Assembly: GCA_024036415.1 (NCBI GenBank)
Contig: JAMWET010001033.1
Location: 62,001 to 126,000 of the forward strand
Length of the DNA: 64,000 nucleotides
Direction of reading: 5' to 3'
DNA from: Prochilodus magdalenae
Taxonomy: Eukaryota; Chordata; Actinopteri; Characiformes; Prochilodontidae
This document shows, in pieces, positions 12,614 through 25,556 of the stretch (position 1 is its first letter; every line of letters starts with the position of its first letter). A program made the translations under genes and the position numbers. The notes under the pieces were generated by a model. It saw only the letters and a program-made list of their open reading frames with translations, searched no databases and was not told where the DNA came from.

Positions 12614-12838
12614 ATCATTTGAGGAAAAAAAAAAAAAACAGTGTTACCTACTGTTATTTGGAATTGTTCAGTTACCTAGACCGATACAGTCTTTAGAACG
12701 GCTCTGACAAACCTTTTTGAGGTTATTTTTGCAAAATGTAATCGTCCTAGAGACAGGTATTAATATATATTGTCTTGTGGTGATTTCAGGATATTCCAGT
12801 ACCAGGTCGTTACTTATTTACTGCTAACCAGCCAAGGT

Positions 12839-13198
12839 TGTTCATAGAGTGTATGCTTTGCAGAATGCCGCTATTTAGCATTCAGAGTCTAGTGGACTAA
12901 TCATAGCTTTATAGGTTTAACCAGCCCTATCAGATCCCTGGGCTCTCCTGCTCGACCAATCAGCCACACAGTCACACCTGACAGTGTTCCCACTTCAGTC
13001 TTCCCACCTTATAAAACAGTGAACTCCCTCTATCAGTCTAAGAATAATTAGACTAGAACACAATATAAGAGGTATAAACCTCAGTCAAACAATCAATCAA
13101 TCCTGCTCTACTGGCTCCCCCAGATTGCTTTGATACATTCCCAATAATAAAATCCAATTATTTACAAGGACTTGGCTTGGTGGTCATTGTTCATTCTG
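12839..13198 (+). repeat. Candidate LTR-like promoter/polyA segment
   Basis: TATAAAA at 13010-13016 is followed by AATAAA at 13146-13151 and GGACTTGGCTTGGTGGTCAT, an arrangement like an LTR (TATA box, R region, polyA signal, then a T/G-rich tail). TGTTCA occurs near both limits (12839 and 13193). No target duplication or internal retroelement was found; boundaries are guesses. Confidence 0.3.
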
Positions 13199-13929
13199 AG
13201 TGATGTGCGTCCATATGTCCAGTCAATCAACAATTTGAATGCAGTAATTAATAGACAGCGTTGATCCATTTTGCATTAGTCCGGAGTTATAACAAAACCT
13301 TAACTCAGAGATCAGATATTTGTTGTCTTGGTTTAAATGATGTGTGTCCTGTCCACATTTAGGCCCAAATCATACACAAACCCAGTCACACGCTATGTTG
13401 AAAAAGGCATGCGCATCAGCTAGTGAGTACAGCTTTCCCAGGTCTGCTCCTGCAGCTTCCCTTAAACCTCCTACAGGCCTATTAGGAGTGTGCCACCACA
13501 CCCTTATATTGTCTGGACGGGTCTACACAGAGGCTGCAGTAGCAAAGCAAAGTTTCATTTTGTACATTTAACCATGTTGGGAGACAAGGTCTAATATCTT
13601 TCTGTTTACCTCACTACATTATGACCAATCCTGTCCTTCATTTTGGCTTATGTGTACTTATAAACGTAACATGCCCAAATAATCATGCTACTTTTACTTT
13701 CCATACTTAAGTAAATGTGAAGGTAAGTACTTCAGTACTTTTACTCAGGTGGACGTCTAAAAGGAGGAACTTCTACTGACACTGGAGTGTTATACCTTGG
13801 GGATCTCTACTCTAACTGAAGTACATGCCTTGTGTACTTTGTCCACTGGCTTTGTCCACTGGCATTGTCCACTTCCTCTTATGTAAGATGGAAATAATTA
13901 GCTGTTTGTACTTTTGTATGACATTTGAT

Positions 13930-14305
13930 ACAAAATGCCAAATGTCTCAGCATGGGGTTGTAGAGATTCCTAGTGGTGTCCTGTTATAATTCTTCCCACG
14001 CCGGTTGAATGTTCTCACACAGTTCCTGCAGATTTTCTGGTAGGGGTGGAGGTGGTGTAACACCAGGCCTTCCGGACGTGTGACAACAAGCTGTTTCTCC
14101 TGGTGCTGACCATGGTGCCTCCACACACATATTTATTGGTAGACTCAACACTGAAGACAGCCTGCTTAGTCACTCCATGAGAGTGACATGACACCATTGC
14201 AGTCTTTGGCAATGCTGCTGTGGTGTTAAGCGCAGATGTCTTAACAGTCTGCCTGCATCTGCCAATGGTGTTGGCACTAACACAGTGGAGGACATAACTC
14301 CACAT
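13930..14305 (-). mobile_element. Mariner-like deletion derivative, minus strand
   Basis: On the minus strand it reads VFSVEST (family motif VFSDESRF, first catalytic Asp changed to Val). It then runs via CACACGTCCGGAAGGCC straight into the CTGCAGGAACTGTGTGAG tail segment, so the region with the second and third catalytic acids is missing. Same internal junction as the copies at 22981, 38674 and 52506. Confidence 0.75.
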
Positions 14306-14409
14306 TTGTGGCTGTTGCGTCAGTCAGGTACAGAATTAAGGCCTGGTGTGAAACTTATTCGCATGTCTCACAATGTCAAACCCACCAAGTTTCATTCATG
14401 TCAATTGAT

Positions 14410-14620
14410 TCCTTCTGTGTGCCGGTTCAGTTCTGTGAACTGACAGGACATGATGTGGACGACGTGCCCTTGAGCAAGTCACCTAACCCCTTACTTGCTC
14501 CCATTGTGCCATGGATAGTCAGGTGTGCTCAATCCCAGCCTAGTGTGCGGGGTTGCGTGTGGGTGTTTCACTGCATGGGTTGTGTGCAGTGGACAAATGG
14601 TTTTATATTCATGTATATAT
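14410..14620 (-). repeat. SINE-like dispersed repeat
   Basis: Reverse of the 4230 copy type: GTGCCCTTGAGCAAGTCACC, then GTGTTTCACTGCATGGGTTG. Confidence 0.5.
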
Positions 14621-16370
14621 GTATGGCTGTTGGCGTTATAGCCGAGCACTGTTCTCCAGTGCCTAAAACAGTAAAGTCCTCTAAGGTTTTTAATACACAG
14701 GCAGACCAAATATCTCACTCCCCGTTTTCCACTTTAAGCCTGATCTGGGTATATTCCAGTGGAGGGCACTGTTGCCACACTCACTCACATCCACTCACTC
14801 CCTCACTCCTTTCCTCTGTGGGCCACAAAAATGTGTGTACGCAGTACTAGGTGCAGCTGCGGGCTTTCTCTGCACCTCTTGGGCACGGAGACCACTAGAG
14901 CCTTCGGTGCTGTTGAATCGAGCCTAGAGAGGGATGGAAAAGGGGATGAAAGCATGAGAAAAACAACAGCAGACTCTCTCCTGCCCTATCCTCCTGTCCT
15001 GTATTCCATAGAAGCAGTTTGCATCTCCTAGCTGAAAGTCAACTTAGCATTAAGACCTGTGCGCTCAAACTGAGCCAGTGGAGCAAAGACAAAACACAAA
15101 CACACACAAGCTGCCGTGTTTTTTTTTTGCAACCCTGGCATACCCCCTGTCTGCGTCTTCACTTTTCCTTCCATGTCCCTAGTTGGGAAGATTTGCGCTT
15201 GTGACGTGCATATGCGTGTGAAAGAGTGTTTAGTGGAGCGGCATCCCCCTGGTGAATGTTCCATCCAGGGCAACCGCATGGCCACCTGGGAGTTGGAGTG
15301 GCATGCTGTTTCTTGGAGCGAGGACCAATCAGATGCTCAAGAGCCACGACGAAGCAGACAGCTTTGCAGTGACTAGGGGGAAAATCTTTCAAAGCTGGAA
15401 GACAAACACTTGCTTGGACAGGACTTGGCTAGCAGAGCCCAAAGGCTGCCTGGTTATTCCCTCTCCGAGTAGCAAACTGGGGACAAATTGCCATTCTCCC
15501 AAAAGGAGGAGAGAGTTAGTTTCTTAGCTTGGTCACGCGTTTAGCCTGAAACACACAGTGGGTTTGATATTCAGGGTTGGATAAATAATTTTGGGGTTGT
15601 TGGTATTAGTGTTCCTCAGGGACTGAGCTATATCACCACTATTGGCCTCTGTGGTGAGGGATAGGGAAAAACTGGCATCATGCATGGTCTCTTGATCTGT
15701 ATGCGGAAGTCATTAGTGGCTGTGCAGTCTGCAACACCATTGTTACCCAATCTATATTCTTCTTCTTGGTTGAGAGAGTTTTTGTCCACTATCTAGTCTC
15801 ATGGTTTTTCGAGACATTGACACCATTCCATCTCCAGCATGATCTGTCTGATCAGGAATGGTGTGCATGTATACAGCTTTTGATCCAACGTGCGCTTTTC
15901 ACTAACAATAAATAGGGTGGAAAAATGCACACCTGTCTGCTGCACTTCTGTTCGACCAACAGTCGAAATACACTTTTGTAAGGGTAATTATTTTTCTCCC
16001 AGTTGTTTGTGAAATTTGTGTTTATTTGTAGTATAAAATATATGTGCCTTGAAAACTGGTTTGATGAGATTAAACACTAGTTCAACCTTGTAAACTGGAG
16101 AGTAATCTGGGTCGTCTGTGGATCAACAGTGGCAGTGAACAGTCAGCAGGGTGTCGAGCTTATTAAGTCAGCAGTGTCTCAGACTTGGAGAAAAGTATTT
16201 ATAACCATTTCACTTAATAACACTCTGCAAGGGGGCCCTTAGAGGTATTAAACAGATGTCTGGTTCCTATCACCACCACTGTGAACAATTCTGTGCCAGT
16301 ATGTTTCTGTAGAATAGAGCACTTCACATCAAACCGCTCAGTTTCCATCTTAATGACAGAATTACACAGA
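14621..16370. other. Non-genic stretch, no recognised feature
   Basis: Several short overlapping open frames on both strands (for example 15028-15527) but no splice-consistent family match. A CACTCACTC-rich patch lies at 14780-14815 and a T run at about 15120-15129. Non-repetitive by eye; could hold conserved non-coding DNA. Confidence 0.4.
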
Positions 16371-16375
16371 AATAC

Positions 16376-16830
16376 AATAATATTAAGCTCACTGGTGTCC
16401 CCCGTCACTGAAACATACCTAGTAACGTGTAATGCCTCCATGAACATGAACAACAGCTGGGATTAGGCATGGACTGGACAAGTTTGTGGATGCAGGCCAC
16501 ATCAATGTTCAGACACTCTTGCATCAAAGAATTGCGTCATTGAGCCAGATTTGGTGGATTCCTTCACTGGCACAAACCTGAGGAGAATGTCCTTAGACTG
16601 GGATTTTAGCGTCTGCTGGTAGACCTGTATGACCTTATGCTTCAACACACCTGCAAATTCAGCTACTTCCTTTACCCTATGGTCCCATATACAATCAGCT
16701 TTTTTAGTCAGTCATTAACATCTGCTTTAGAGCCATTTTCCACACATGGAATGAGACATTCACTGCACTGTACTACCTCTTCTCAATCTATGACTCCCTT
16801 CACATGCCCCATCATCCTCATGCAGCACCA
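16376..16830 (-). mobile_element. Tc1-like family A deletion derivative
   Basis: Contains GTCACTGAAACATACCTAGT, then CAGACACTCTTGCATCAAAG, CCAGATTTGGTGGATTCC, CTGCTGGTAGACCTGTATGA and CACATGGAATGAGACATTC: the reverse complement of the 4655 and 48195 type. Confidence 0.75.
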
Positions 16831-16849
16831 TCTGCAAGGGCCTTAAGAT

Positions 16850-17639
16850 ACTACCACACGGAAAGTGACATATTTTTGTGCAGGGAGGCAACTGGTAATA
16901 TCATATTTCACCTTCCTCTAACCCTACCAGTAGTTAAGTCAGTCAGCTAGACCCTCCCTGATACCACATTGTACTCAAACACTTCCTGGAAAACACATTA
17001 TGATTTACAGTTCATACTGACTTTAAATAAATGTATAAATCCTAGGGAGTTTTGTTGACCCCAGAATCCCCCCCACTACCATTCCTCTTAATTGCAATTG
17101 CCTGGTAATCCAAACAGCTTGGCTGTTGTGCTATTTTTGTTGCTTAATCAAGGGTTTTTAGGGATCAATATCTGATGTGCAGGTGGCGGGGGGCTGTGAA
17201 TATATAATTAAGGTATGTAGGAATACCGCCGGGATACATAACCAGGAATGGCATCTTGTTATTGCAGTCCTGTATAGCCCTATAAATCACTTTACCCATA
17301 CTGTGGACCAGCATCTACAGTGAAGCGAGCACTGCCAGGACCCCTGTTCCACTGAAGACCACTGCGGAAGTGGACTTTGAAGTTGCTTACTGCCTCAACA
17401 CCTTTGATGCTGTGTCCCTCTGTACTGTAGCAGGTTTGTTAGCATCGTGCGCTAGCCTACTTGGTCGCACGTTGTGCCTTTTATCTTTCTCCGCGGGCTT
17501 CCAAGGTCTTGCATTGATTGATGCTGCAATCCTTTCATCCTCCGCAGTTGATTCATAGCTGGGCGGTAGCTGTAATCTGGGTGGTTCTGGTCCTACGGTG
17601 AAGAATAGGTCACAGGAGACACGCTGGCCCCTTCCTGGC
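16850..17639. other. Non-genic stretch, no recognised feature
   Basis: No domain, splice-consistent exon or repeat family recognised. Confidence 0.4.
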
Positions 17640-18240
17640 GACTAGTGCAGATCCAGCACTAACGGTTTGTCATTATTAGGAAACTATGGCAATTCATACG
17701 GCTGCAGTCAACAACTAACTGAAGCTAAGGTATAGCATAAGAGGGGTATACCGCTGAGAATCTCCATTCAGACGGCTTCTTATAAAGTATCAGTGGCCAC
17801 AAAAGGCCCACATGCCAAAGGTCATGTGATATCAGTATGTAAACTGATGATGAAGGCTTGTTACCACAGAGAACGGCTTGTGAATGCCCACACCTGTATA
17901 AGTTGTGAGGTGTTATCTTGTGAGTGATACAGCGTACCTTAGCTTCCATGGGATTCCCCTGAACACAGCACATTACCTGGGCTCATGAGGATGCCAACTA
18001 GACCCTAGAGGACTGGAAAATGTGATGTGGTCCCTGGCACCAGTGGTTTGACGTCATTGACAAGTGCACGGTATATTTCACTGCTTGGTGGCCATTTGCA
18101 GTCCTCAGTGGACTTCACGTTCCCTCACAATGATGGGATATTCCACCAGAATCATGCATCATGCCATCGTGGGCCCAAATGTTAGATTTAGTTTGAGGAG
18201 CATTCCAGAAAGTTCTAACAAATAGTTTGGCCTGCAAGTT
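17640..18240 (+). mobile_element. Tc1-like family B remnant
   Basis: The end reads CACTGCTTGGTGGCCATTTG, CACAATGATGGGATATTCCA, then CATGCCATCGTGGGCCC. This parallels 44190-44275, where the frame encodes the transposase block FQQDNAPCH. An upstream similarity (CATGTGATATCAGTATG versus CATGGGATATCAGTACG) pairs it with 43390-44340. Heavily decayed. Confidence 0.6.
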
Positions 18241-18249
18241 CATAAAATA

Positions 18250-18321
18250 TAATAACAACAACAACAACAACAACAACAACAATAATAATAATAATAATAA
18301 TAATTATTATTATTATTATTA
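18250..18321 (+). repeat. (AAC)n-(AAT)n-(ATT)n compound microsatellite
   Basis: About nine AAC units, then AAT units, then ATT units; the AAT and ATT arms are self-complementary. Confidence 0.95.
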
Positions 18322-18461
18322 CTTTCTATAGTATTTTGAACGTGATCAGTGCTTATATATGATTGGAATGAGTGAGATGTTCTTGGGTACTATTTTGCCA
18401 TACAACTCTCTATTAGCCTAATGTACCTCTTCACCAATAATGGGTTTTAGAAGGTATGTTT

Positions 18462-18464
<3 letters not shown>

Positions 18465-18522
<58 letters not shown>

Positions 18523-18550
18523 CTATCTATCTATCTCTTTCTCTCTTTCT
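18465..18550 (+). repeat. (CT)n/(CTAT)n microsatellite
   Basis: About 48 bp of CT dinucleotide grading into CTAT and CTTT units. Confidence 0.95.
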
Positions 18551-18613
18551 AAATGGACATTCAACAATGTCTCAGACATATGGTAGGTCTGAAATGAGTC
18601 TAAAATAAAAAAA

Positions 18614-18795
18614 AAACACTTAACATGAGGTAATGTATTACCAATAATTAACTAATGTTAAGTAAAGATGTAGTTCTTACATATTTACTTAGCATTAGTT
18701 AAGCATTGTAGTCATTGTTAATGTATTATTTCATGTTAATTAATGCATTACTACATGTTAGTTAGTAAATACTCATAGTGTAAGTGTTGCCTTAA
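18614..18795. mobile_element. Short MITE-like element rich in TTAACATTAGTTAA-type words
   Basis: Begins AACACTTAACATGAG and ends GTGTAAGTGTTG, so AACACTTA and TAAGTGTT form inverted ends. The interior is alternating TTAGTTAATG / TAACTAATG words typical of a common teleost MITE. No coding capacity. Confidence 0.5.
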
Positions 18796-19545
18796 TTAAT
18801 CAAACTGCTGGATTGTGTTTCATGGCTTCATGCTGATTAGGAATTTGGTCACTTTAAAAAAAGAACTGTACCCACAGATTGTTCTCTGTTTGAGACATAC
18901 ACTCATTTATTACCAGGAACGAGCATCATCTTCACCCTCTTGTTAATGACAACATCATGCCTGGTGACCTTCTTTGGCAGGTTATATTTTAGGTCTAGGC
19001 AACAAGGTCGTCAAAAATAGAGCACTGACAGCAGACCACCCGAGGGGATTAATGACACAACAGTGATAGGACGTAATGGATCGAGAACTGCCACAGAGGC
19101 ACATGCTCTCATGAGGAACTGGAGGAACTGCTAGATTTCTCACTGAGCATCTAAAATCACCATGATGTTCATTCATTATACCTTAACTAGATAAACCGCA
19201 GCCCTTTACCACCATGATGCTATCCATGAAACCAGTCTGCATTTGCACTAGTTTTTATTGGAACCTAAGAACATCAGATGATATGTCAACAGAGAACGCT
19301 GAACAGTAGTAGTAAACAGCAGTAACAAGACGGCAGAGCGTATAGATTACCTGTGAGCATTTGTGCTGTTATTCCAGATGTTTGTTTAGATCCAGAAAGC
19401 AAGCACAGATTAACTACACTACAAAACCAGATTTTTGTTTCTGGTATCTATGTGTTCCATGTGCGTATATGTGAAAGGGAAACAAACAGCTCTATTCCCC
19501 ACAGACTCTGTTTCTGTGTGTGTGTGTGTACAGGACAATCAAATG
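18796..19545. other. Non-genic stretch, no recognised feature
   Basis: No family recognised; only short open frames. Confidence 0.4.
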
Positions 19546-19548
19546 CAG

Positions 19549-19668
19549 TTTATATATATATATATGTATACTGCACATAGTGTATAAATATATATATTAC
19601 TATATATGTATAGATATATATTACTGTATATGTTACATATATTACTATATGTATATCTATTTTACTAC
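19549..19668 (+). repeat. AT-rich TATA/TATG low-complexity tract
   Basis: Runs of TATATA mixed with TATGTA and TACTATAT words. Confidence 0.85.
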
Positions 19669-19839
19669 AACAAATACTGTGACAGGTTTCTTAATAACTG
19701 CCTTTAAAGTTCTATGATTCTATGAATCCACAAAACTCTACAGAATAAATTCTGCTGTCTAAGTGAGCAACAATCTTCCACCTCACCTTCAAGAGTTTTC
19801 CTGCAGTGCTCGCAAGTGAAACGAGAAGGCTGCAGTTTA

Positions 19840-20090
19840 TCCTGATCCCCGACAAGTATGCTGAAGTATGCTTAATCACTTTGGGCTTGATAAAGTATGA
19901 GCCCTGGGTTGGTCTGCCAGGTAGTGTACTGTGTACTGATCTCTCTAGGTGTCAGCACTGGCCCGTGTTCGGGCAGTGTCTGAGCTCATGATGAGTATTC
20001 GACTCTAACCTTCCTATACTAAGCACTAAGCATGGTTGTAAGTCACTCTGGATAAAAGCGTCTGCTAAATGCCTTAAATGTAAAGGAAAA
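19840..20090 (+). repeat. SINE-like element with conserved teleost tail
   Basis: Ends with CACTCTGGATAAAAGCGTCT then GCTAAATGCC, a tail seen very widely in teleost SINE-like repeats. The preceding GGGCAGTGTCTGAGCTCATG is related to GGGCAGCGTCTGAGCTCAAG at 24758. Confidence 0.6.
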
Positions 20091-21240
20091 TAAAATGTAA
20101 ATAAATTGCCCACAGATGTCCCAGAATGCATCTGGCGGATGCTGAAGCCTCTTGATGCTCTCTAACTTAAATGTTAATGTTTCTCTGTATCCACTATCCA
20201 CTCACTCAGCTGGAACAAACTGAAATGGCTGTTGTAACACACCAGAACTAAGAGAACATACTTAGCACCAGGGAACAAGGTGGCAATAAACAATGTGTAA
20301 TTGGTAATAAGAACAGCTTCTCAAGCAGACTACTGGGTGTTGCCATTGTTGCCCTATGCCTCCGTAACAATATATGTCCACGGATGTCATCACATTTCAT
20401 GAAGAACCTGCTATTCTTTGGTTCCAGCTGGGAAAACTTTTTAGGTTCCAAACAGATTTATTTTTAGTGGAAATGTACCAAGAGATTTAAAATTAGGTCC
20501 GCAAAGCAGAACCAAACTGGTTCCACATTGGAGGAAAGGGGCTAACAGAGCGAGAGAGTGTGTGTCTAGGTTCTGTGGATTTTACATGGCTCTCCTTGAA
20601 AATATGCTTCTGATGATGGACAGAATGCCAGGACTTTTCAGATGGACAGATGGAGTACCATTCGGTGTAAAGGCGTATAAAAGTTGTTGCAGCTATTCTG
20701 GACTTTACTGGCCCAGACGCAGAGCAGGGTTGGCTTGGGTTCCTGGTTACTTATCTATGACTAATGATTAGCAGTCGTTTTTATTAGATGGTAAAGTTTT
20801 AATTCAAGATTATCCTCATTATTCACAGACAATTGCACTGTCTGGCATGGCAGAACTGTGTGAGATCAACCTCCTAAAATGAGACAGGCTTTGAGATTGA
20901 GAAAAATCTTTGTCCCTGAAAACCTCTTCATTATGTTTTTGCCCTAATTGACTTTGATGTCATGGAGGACACATTAATTTCTACCAGCAGAGACTTTAGC
21001 AGTTCTGAAAAGAACACAAAAGTACAACAAAGGTCCTGCAGATCTGTTTTACCTACTAGTCCATGACAGATATAATCGCTCAATACAATATTGCAATAAT
21101 GCTGCATATCATTACAGTCCAAAAAATGCTAGATCATTTGAGCCCTGAAGCTCTTATTTTATTTTTTATTGTGTGGAAACTATAGGATTATGGGACCAGC
21201 ATAAAATCTACAAAACCCCTTAAAATTAAAGCACATATAG
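20091..21240. other. Non-genic stretch, no recognised feature
   Basis: Nothing recognised beyond short open frames. Confidence 0.4.
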
Positions 21241-21244
21241 AAAA

Positions 21245-21645
21245 AGGATAAAGATGATGGGGCTATAAATACCTGCGGGGTGTGTGACGGGATTGGTTAC
21301 TGTGTGGAACAGTGCAGTGAATGTCTCATTTCATGTGGAAAATGGGTCCCAAGCAGATATTAGTGATTGACTGAAAGGAGTGACTGCTTTTGGGTGTGCC
21401 AAAGGCCATAATGTGAAGGAACTAGCTGGATAGAAGCGTATGGTAAGGGTTGTGCCAGGGAAGGCGTCCACAAAATGTATCCCAACAACACAATTCTTTA
21501 ATGCAAGAGTGTCTGAACATTAATGTGGCCTACATCCAGAAACGTATCTGGTCCATGCTAAATCCAATCACAGCTGTTATTGGTGTTTATGAAGGTATGA
21601 CATGCTATTAGGTATGTTTCGGTCAGAGGTATCTTGGCCAGGTCA
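21245..21645 (+). mobile_element. Tc1-like family A deletion derivative
   Basis: GATGGGGCTATAAATACCTG, CCAGGGAAGGCGTCCAC, CAATTCTTTAATGCAAGAGT and CATGCTATTAGGTATGTTTC match the family 3' module and the non-coding 5' half of the 4655 and 48195 copies. Confidence 0.7.
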
Positions 21646-21975
21646 GACTAAATGCAGGTCCTGAAAGCAGCCAGCCACGGAAGTGTGCTGAATCTTACTG
21701 GAAGCCTTATTTATTTATTTTTGATCAAGTGCCATATTGATTTTCTGTGTGCTTCCGCACTGCTGCCTTCATGAGCCGTGTTTATTGTTGTCCATTGGTC
21801 CTAGAAGTTCAAGAGCAAAGTAAACATGGGTGTCTCTAGCTTTTGCCAGGGTTCGCTTTTTTAAACTCGGCCCTTACTACGGTTTAGGTTTGTTCTTGGG
21901 TTGCATCAGAATCACTGAGGGAGAGATGAAAGCTGGAGATATTGTTTATTAATGCCTTCTGCATTCAAAGGCCAC

Positions 21976-22050
21976 AACTCCACAAAGAGTTGGCCAATAT
22001 GTTTGGAAGCGAAAGTAAAGAACTTGGGAAATGTAGTGGCTCAGAATTAT
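21976..22050 (+). repeat. Direct repeat, copy 1 (pair with 22590)
   Basis: AACTCCACAAAGAGTTGGCC followed by GGAA-C-AAAGTAA-GAAC-TGGG is repeated at 22590-22655. The word CAACTC..GAGTTG is itself a small hairpin. Confidence 0.75.
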
Positions 22051-22392
22051 TGCATTCACTGTAAGGATTTGATTGAATTAGCAAGGTCAGCTATTGATGT
22101 TCGATGATCGGTTTTGGATCACAAGTGCCAGCCAAACTCTTACCAAGGGTACTGAATTAAGCTCTATCAGTGCAGGTCTACTCTACGGCCCAGTGCTGAG
22201 TGACTTTATACCTCTCTAGTCAACCTTTGGCATTGGGCGTGGTGACCTCTGGCTCACGTGTGACTCAGAGCATCCCATTCTACTGACACTGCTCTTCATG
22301 GAGATTATAATACAGGCTGTGTCAGCAGTGGGTCCACCTTAAAGCTGAATTCACTAATTAAAAGAGCTATCTGTCTGGACACAGTGCATGTT

Positions 22393-22494
<102 letters not shown>

Positions 22495-22498
22495 CATG

Positions 22499-22586
22499 CA
22501 TAAATTATGAAAAAAAAATATATATATATATATATATATTTTTTTTTTTATTTTTTATTTATTTATTTTTTTTCATAAGTTATTCA
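22499..22586. repeat. AT-rich imperfect palindrome
   Basis: ATAAATTATGAAAAAAAA on the left pairs with TTTTTTTTCATAAGTTAT on the right (one mismatch), around an (AT)n and T-rich core. Confidence 0.8.
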
Positions 22587-22589
22587 TTC

Positions 22590-22655
22590 AACTCCACAAA
22601 GAGTTGGCCCATACTTTGGAACCCAAAGTAAGGAACCTGGGGAATTTTGTGTACC
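22590..22655 (+). repeat. Direct repeat, copy 2 (pair with 21976)
   Basis: Second copy of the AACTCCACAAAGAGTTGGCC repeat, 614 bp downstream of the first. Confidence 0.75.
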
Positions 22656-22980
22656 AGAAACTCAAAAATCATGACCCAGGGAACCAAAGACTGTGTATTT
22701 CATGTAATTTTTTTCCTGATAACTAGAAAGGCTCACTGGCCGCAAAAGTTTTCGAAAGGGCACATTGTGAAATCAGTCTCAAATGAGTTTTTCATTTTCC
22801 AGCCTTTTACTTTTAAGTACAATAGAAGCCAGGCCATTTCCAAACATTTGGGGGTCCTCTTGGGATCCTACTTGGAAGGACCCAAGATGCATATTCTTCT
22901 GTGCTCAAGAAAAAAATAAGAATGAATGAATTCATGTTTTAATATTACACTCAACATCAAATGAAAAGTTAGCACAAGTA

Positions 22981-23657
22981 GTTGCACTCAGAAGGAATCA
23001 ACCGACAATAATGAAACTTGGCAGGTAGATTTGACATTGCGAGACATGAATGATTCAAGTTTCATGATTGGCTGTACACGTGACGTAAGCAAGGACAGGC
23101 CTTATCGCTGTACCTCACTGACCCAACAGCGACAATTGTGGACATCTAGCGAGCAGTGATGCCCTCCATGAGTCATCTTGTTAGTGCAAACACCAATAGC
23201 AGATGGCTGTACGATGCAAAGCTATATGCAAGCAGACCGTTCTGACGACTGCCCTTAACACCACGGCAACGTCACCTACAACACTGCGGCTCAGAATGGC
23301 AGTGAGTCATCTTCAGTCATGAGTCCTGCTTTGGTCTTGGTGGACACAACCAACAAATCAGTGTTTAGAGGCACCATGCTCAGGGCCAAGATGAATGGTC
23401 TGTTGTCACGTCACATATCCAGAAGGTCTGCTGTCACTTCACCTCCACCCCTGCTGAATATTCAAGCATGCATGGGATGGATTATCTCTGGAAACCATAG
23501 GACATCTACAACTCCATGTTGAGACACCATACTGAGAAACACTACTGTATGTGTAGTTGAATAAATATTGCCCATATCAGTCTAAAGTTATTGTTCCTGG
23601 TAACCTTTCTTTTCCCTTCCCAATAGCACAGCAATCCCACACCTCCTTCTGGGTGAT
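22981..23657 (+). mobile_element. Mariner-like deletion derivative, near-complete copy
   Basis: The left end GTTGCACTCAGAAGGAATC is preceded by TA (22979-22980). The right end CTCCTTCTGGGTG near 23657 is the inverted counterpart. Inside, the + strand frame reads IFSHESCFGL (family IFSDESRFCL, Asp to His), then the shared deletion junction, then a CTACAACTCCATG tail. About 680 bp, too short to encode a full transposase of about 340 aa. Confidence 0.8.
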
Positions 23658-24319
23658 GAGTGTATATCTGAGAAATTGTTGCAACTGTAATATGATTGCA
23701 GGTTGCTTTTAGCATTATTCCTCTTGGGAACATTACTGCTCTTGCAGCTATTCATCGGCAGGACTACCCTGTACAGATTACAGCACCTTTCAGTTGTGCA
23801 TTGCACAAAATGTACCTGTTTGTTTGTTCATGTGTTAATACAAATATGCGTACTATTCAAGGAAATGTGTTTTTCAACTCGAATAGTCCTCATATCACCT
23901 TTATTCTGAATCACACTGTGTACTGTGTAGTATGGGGGCACATGACCATCAGACCTGTATGAAGTTGGCCCTCCTATAACAGTTTCTAGTCCTAGCTTGA
24001 GTGTGTTTGTGAGAATTTTTGTCGATTCAGGCAAATGAGCCCTGATGTTGGATGTTCAGTGGGTTTGAGGTCAAGATGTCCTGTAGTTCCTCCACACTTA
24101 ATCAAACTTTATGGAGAAAGCTTTATGCACATGATCACAGTCATGCTAGAACAGGAACTGATTCCACACGGTCAGACACATGTTGTTTAAAGTGTCTTTG
24201 TATGATGTAGTATTATCAGTTCCCCTTACTGCCAAACAGCCCCAGACCATTATTTACCCTTCATCAAAATTGGCACTATTCACTGTCCTGGTATTCACCA
24301 AACTGTCTGATATCCATCA

Positions 24320-25195
24320 GACTGCCGAAAATGAGATCTTGGCAAGTCAAATGACCTTATATCTAGTTGATTAATCTTAAAAGTCTGTGATTTCAGACTA
24401 AAAGTTCAGATATGTTTTGCTTGTTTTAAGTGACTGAAGGGAGCCAGTATTTTTCACCATATTGCCACTGTATTTTATTCATGTTAATAAACAGGCTTTG
24501 ACTGGCCAAATCATCTGCCAGTATGGTGAGAACATTTGGCTTACTGAAATCACTTAAAAAAAAAGTAAACATCATCTACAAACGTACAAATGTATGTAAT
24601 ATAATATTGAATGAAATATTGAATGCTTTGTTGTGCACTTATGCTGAGCTTAATGTTTCTTCTCTCTAGGTAAGAGGCGTTGACTTGGGATTGCTAGTTA
24701 ATACATATATGCTGCTTTTAACTCTGTGTTCTTTCTAGGTATTATCATTCCTGTTTGGGCAGCGTCTGAGCTCAAGGCAAGTTTTAGACCTTGACCGTCT
24801 TGTACTAGCTAATACAAGAAGGTCAGAGTAAATAATCATAAAACCAGCTTAAAGCAAAATGAGACATATAAACTAGATATAATATTATCTTACTTACCAA
24901 GATAAGATTTTTAACCATGATTCATCCATGGACCTCCACATTTTATAATCAAAATGTAATTCATTGTTGGTAAGAAGCTTGGATTTTCAGGTTAGACCAA
25001 AAGCTATTTTTACACTTTACACATACCTTGACATGTATCTTATATCTAGTTCATATTTATTAATTATTTCATTTTCAGATTGTTTAGCTCATTTTAATGA
25101 TCATTTATCTTATTTCCAAACTTTTTTCACTTGTTCTAAGTTACTATATTCTAAGTCACGTTCTAAGTCACGATACTGGCAGATCATATTTGCCA
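24320..25195. mobile_element. Fold-back MITE (CACTGCA family) inserted in Tc1-like element
   Basis: Starts GACTGCCGAAAATGAGATCT, contains CTTATATCTAGTTGATTAAT, CACTTAAAAAAAAAGTAAAC and CAGTATGGTGAGAACATTTG, the same words as 26246, 27600 and 55237. The downstream part (from about 24957) is a second partial copy with the same flank as 26186. Confidence 0.7.
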
Positions 25196-25556
25196 TGTGA
25201 AGCATGATTCATCACTCCAGAGAACGTGTTTCCATCGCTCCAGAGTCCAGTAGCAGCTTTACACCACTCAAGCCAACAATTGTCATTGTTTTCTTAGGCT
25301 TGTGTGCAGCTGCTCCTCAATGGCCACCACTTCCATGAAGCTGCCGACTTGTGCTGAGGTTGCTTCCAGGGGCAGTTTGGAACTCTGTAGTGAGTGATGC
25401 AACAGATCTAGCAGAGCAGAAATTTCAGACACTGACACGGTGGCATCCTATTACACTGCCATGTGTAAGGACATCGAGCCCCTCAGTATGACCCATTCTA
25501 CTGATAATGTCTGTGTATGTGGATTGCATGGCAGTGTGCTTGATTTAATACCCTTG

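Noticed and set aside
14308..14850. 180-codon + strand open frame
   Set aside because: It runs through a SINE-like repeat and into unique sequence with no domain; no family resemblance or splice context.
18251..18321. Possible CRISPR-like or tandem array
   Set aside because: Simple trinucleotide microsatellite in a eukaryotic genome, no spacers.
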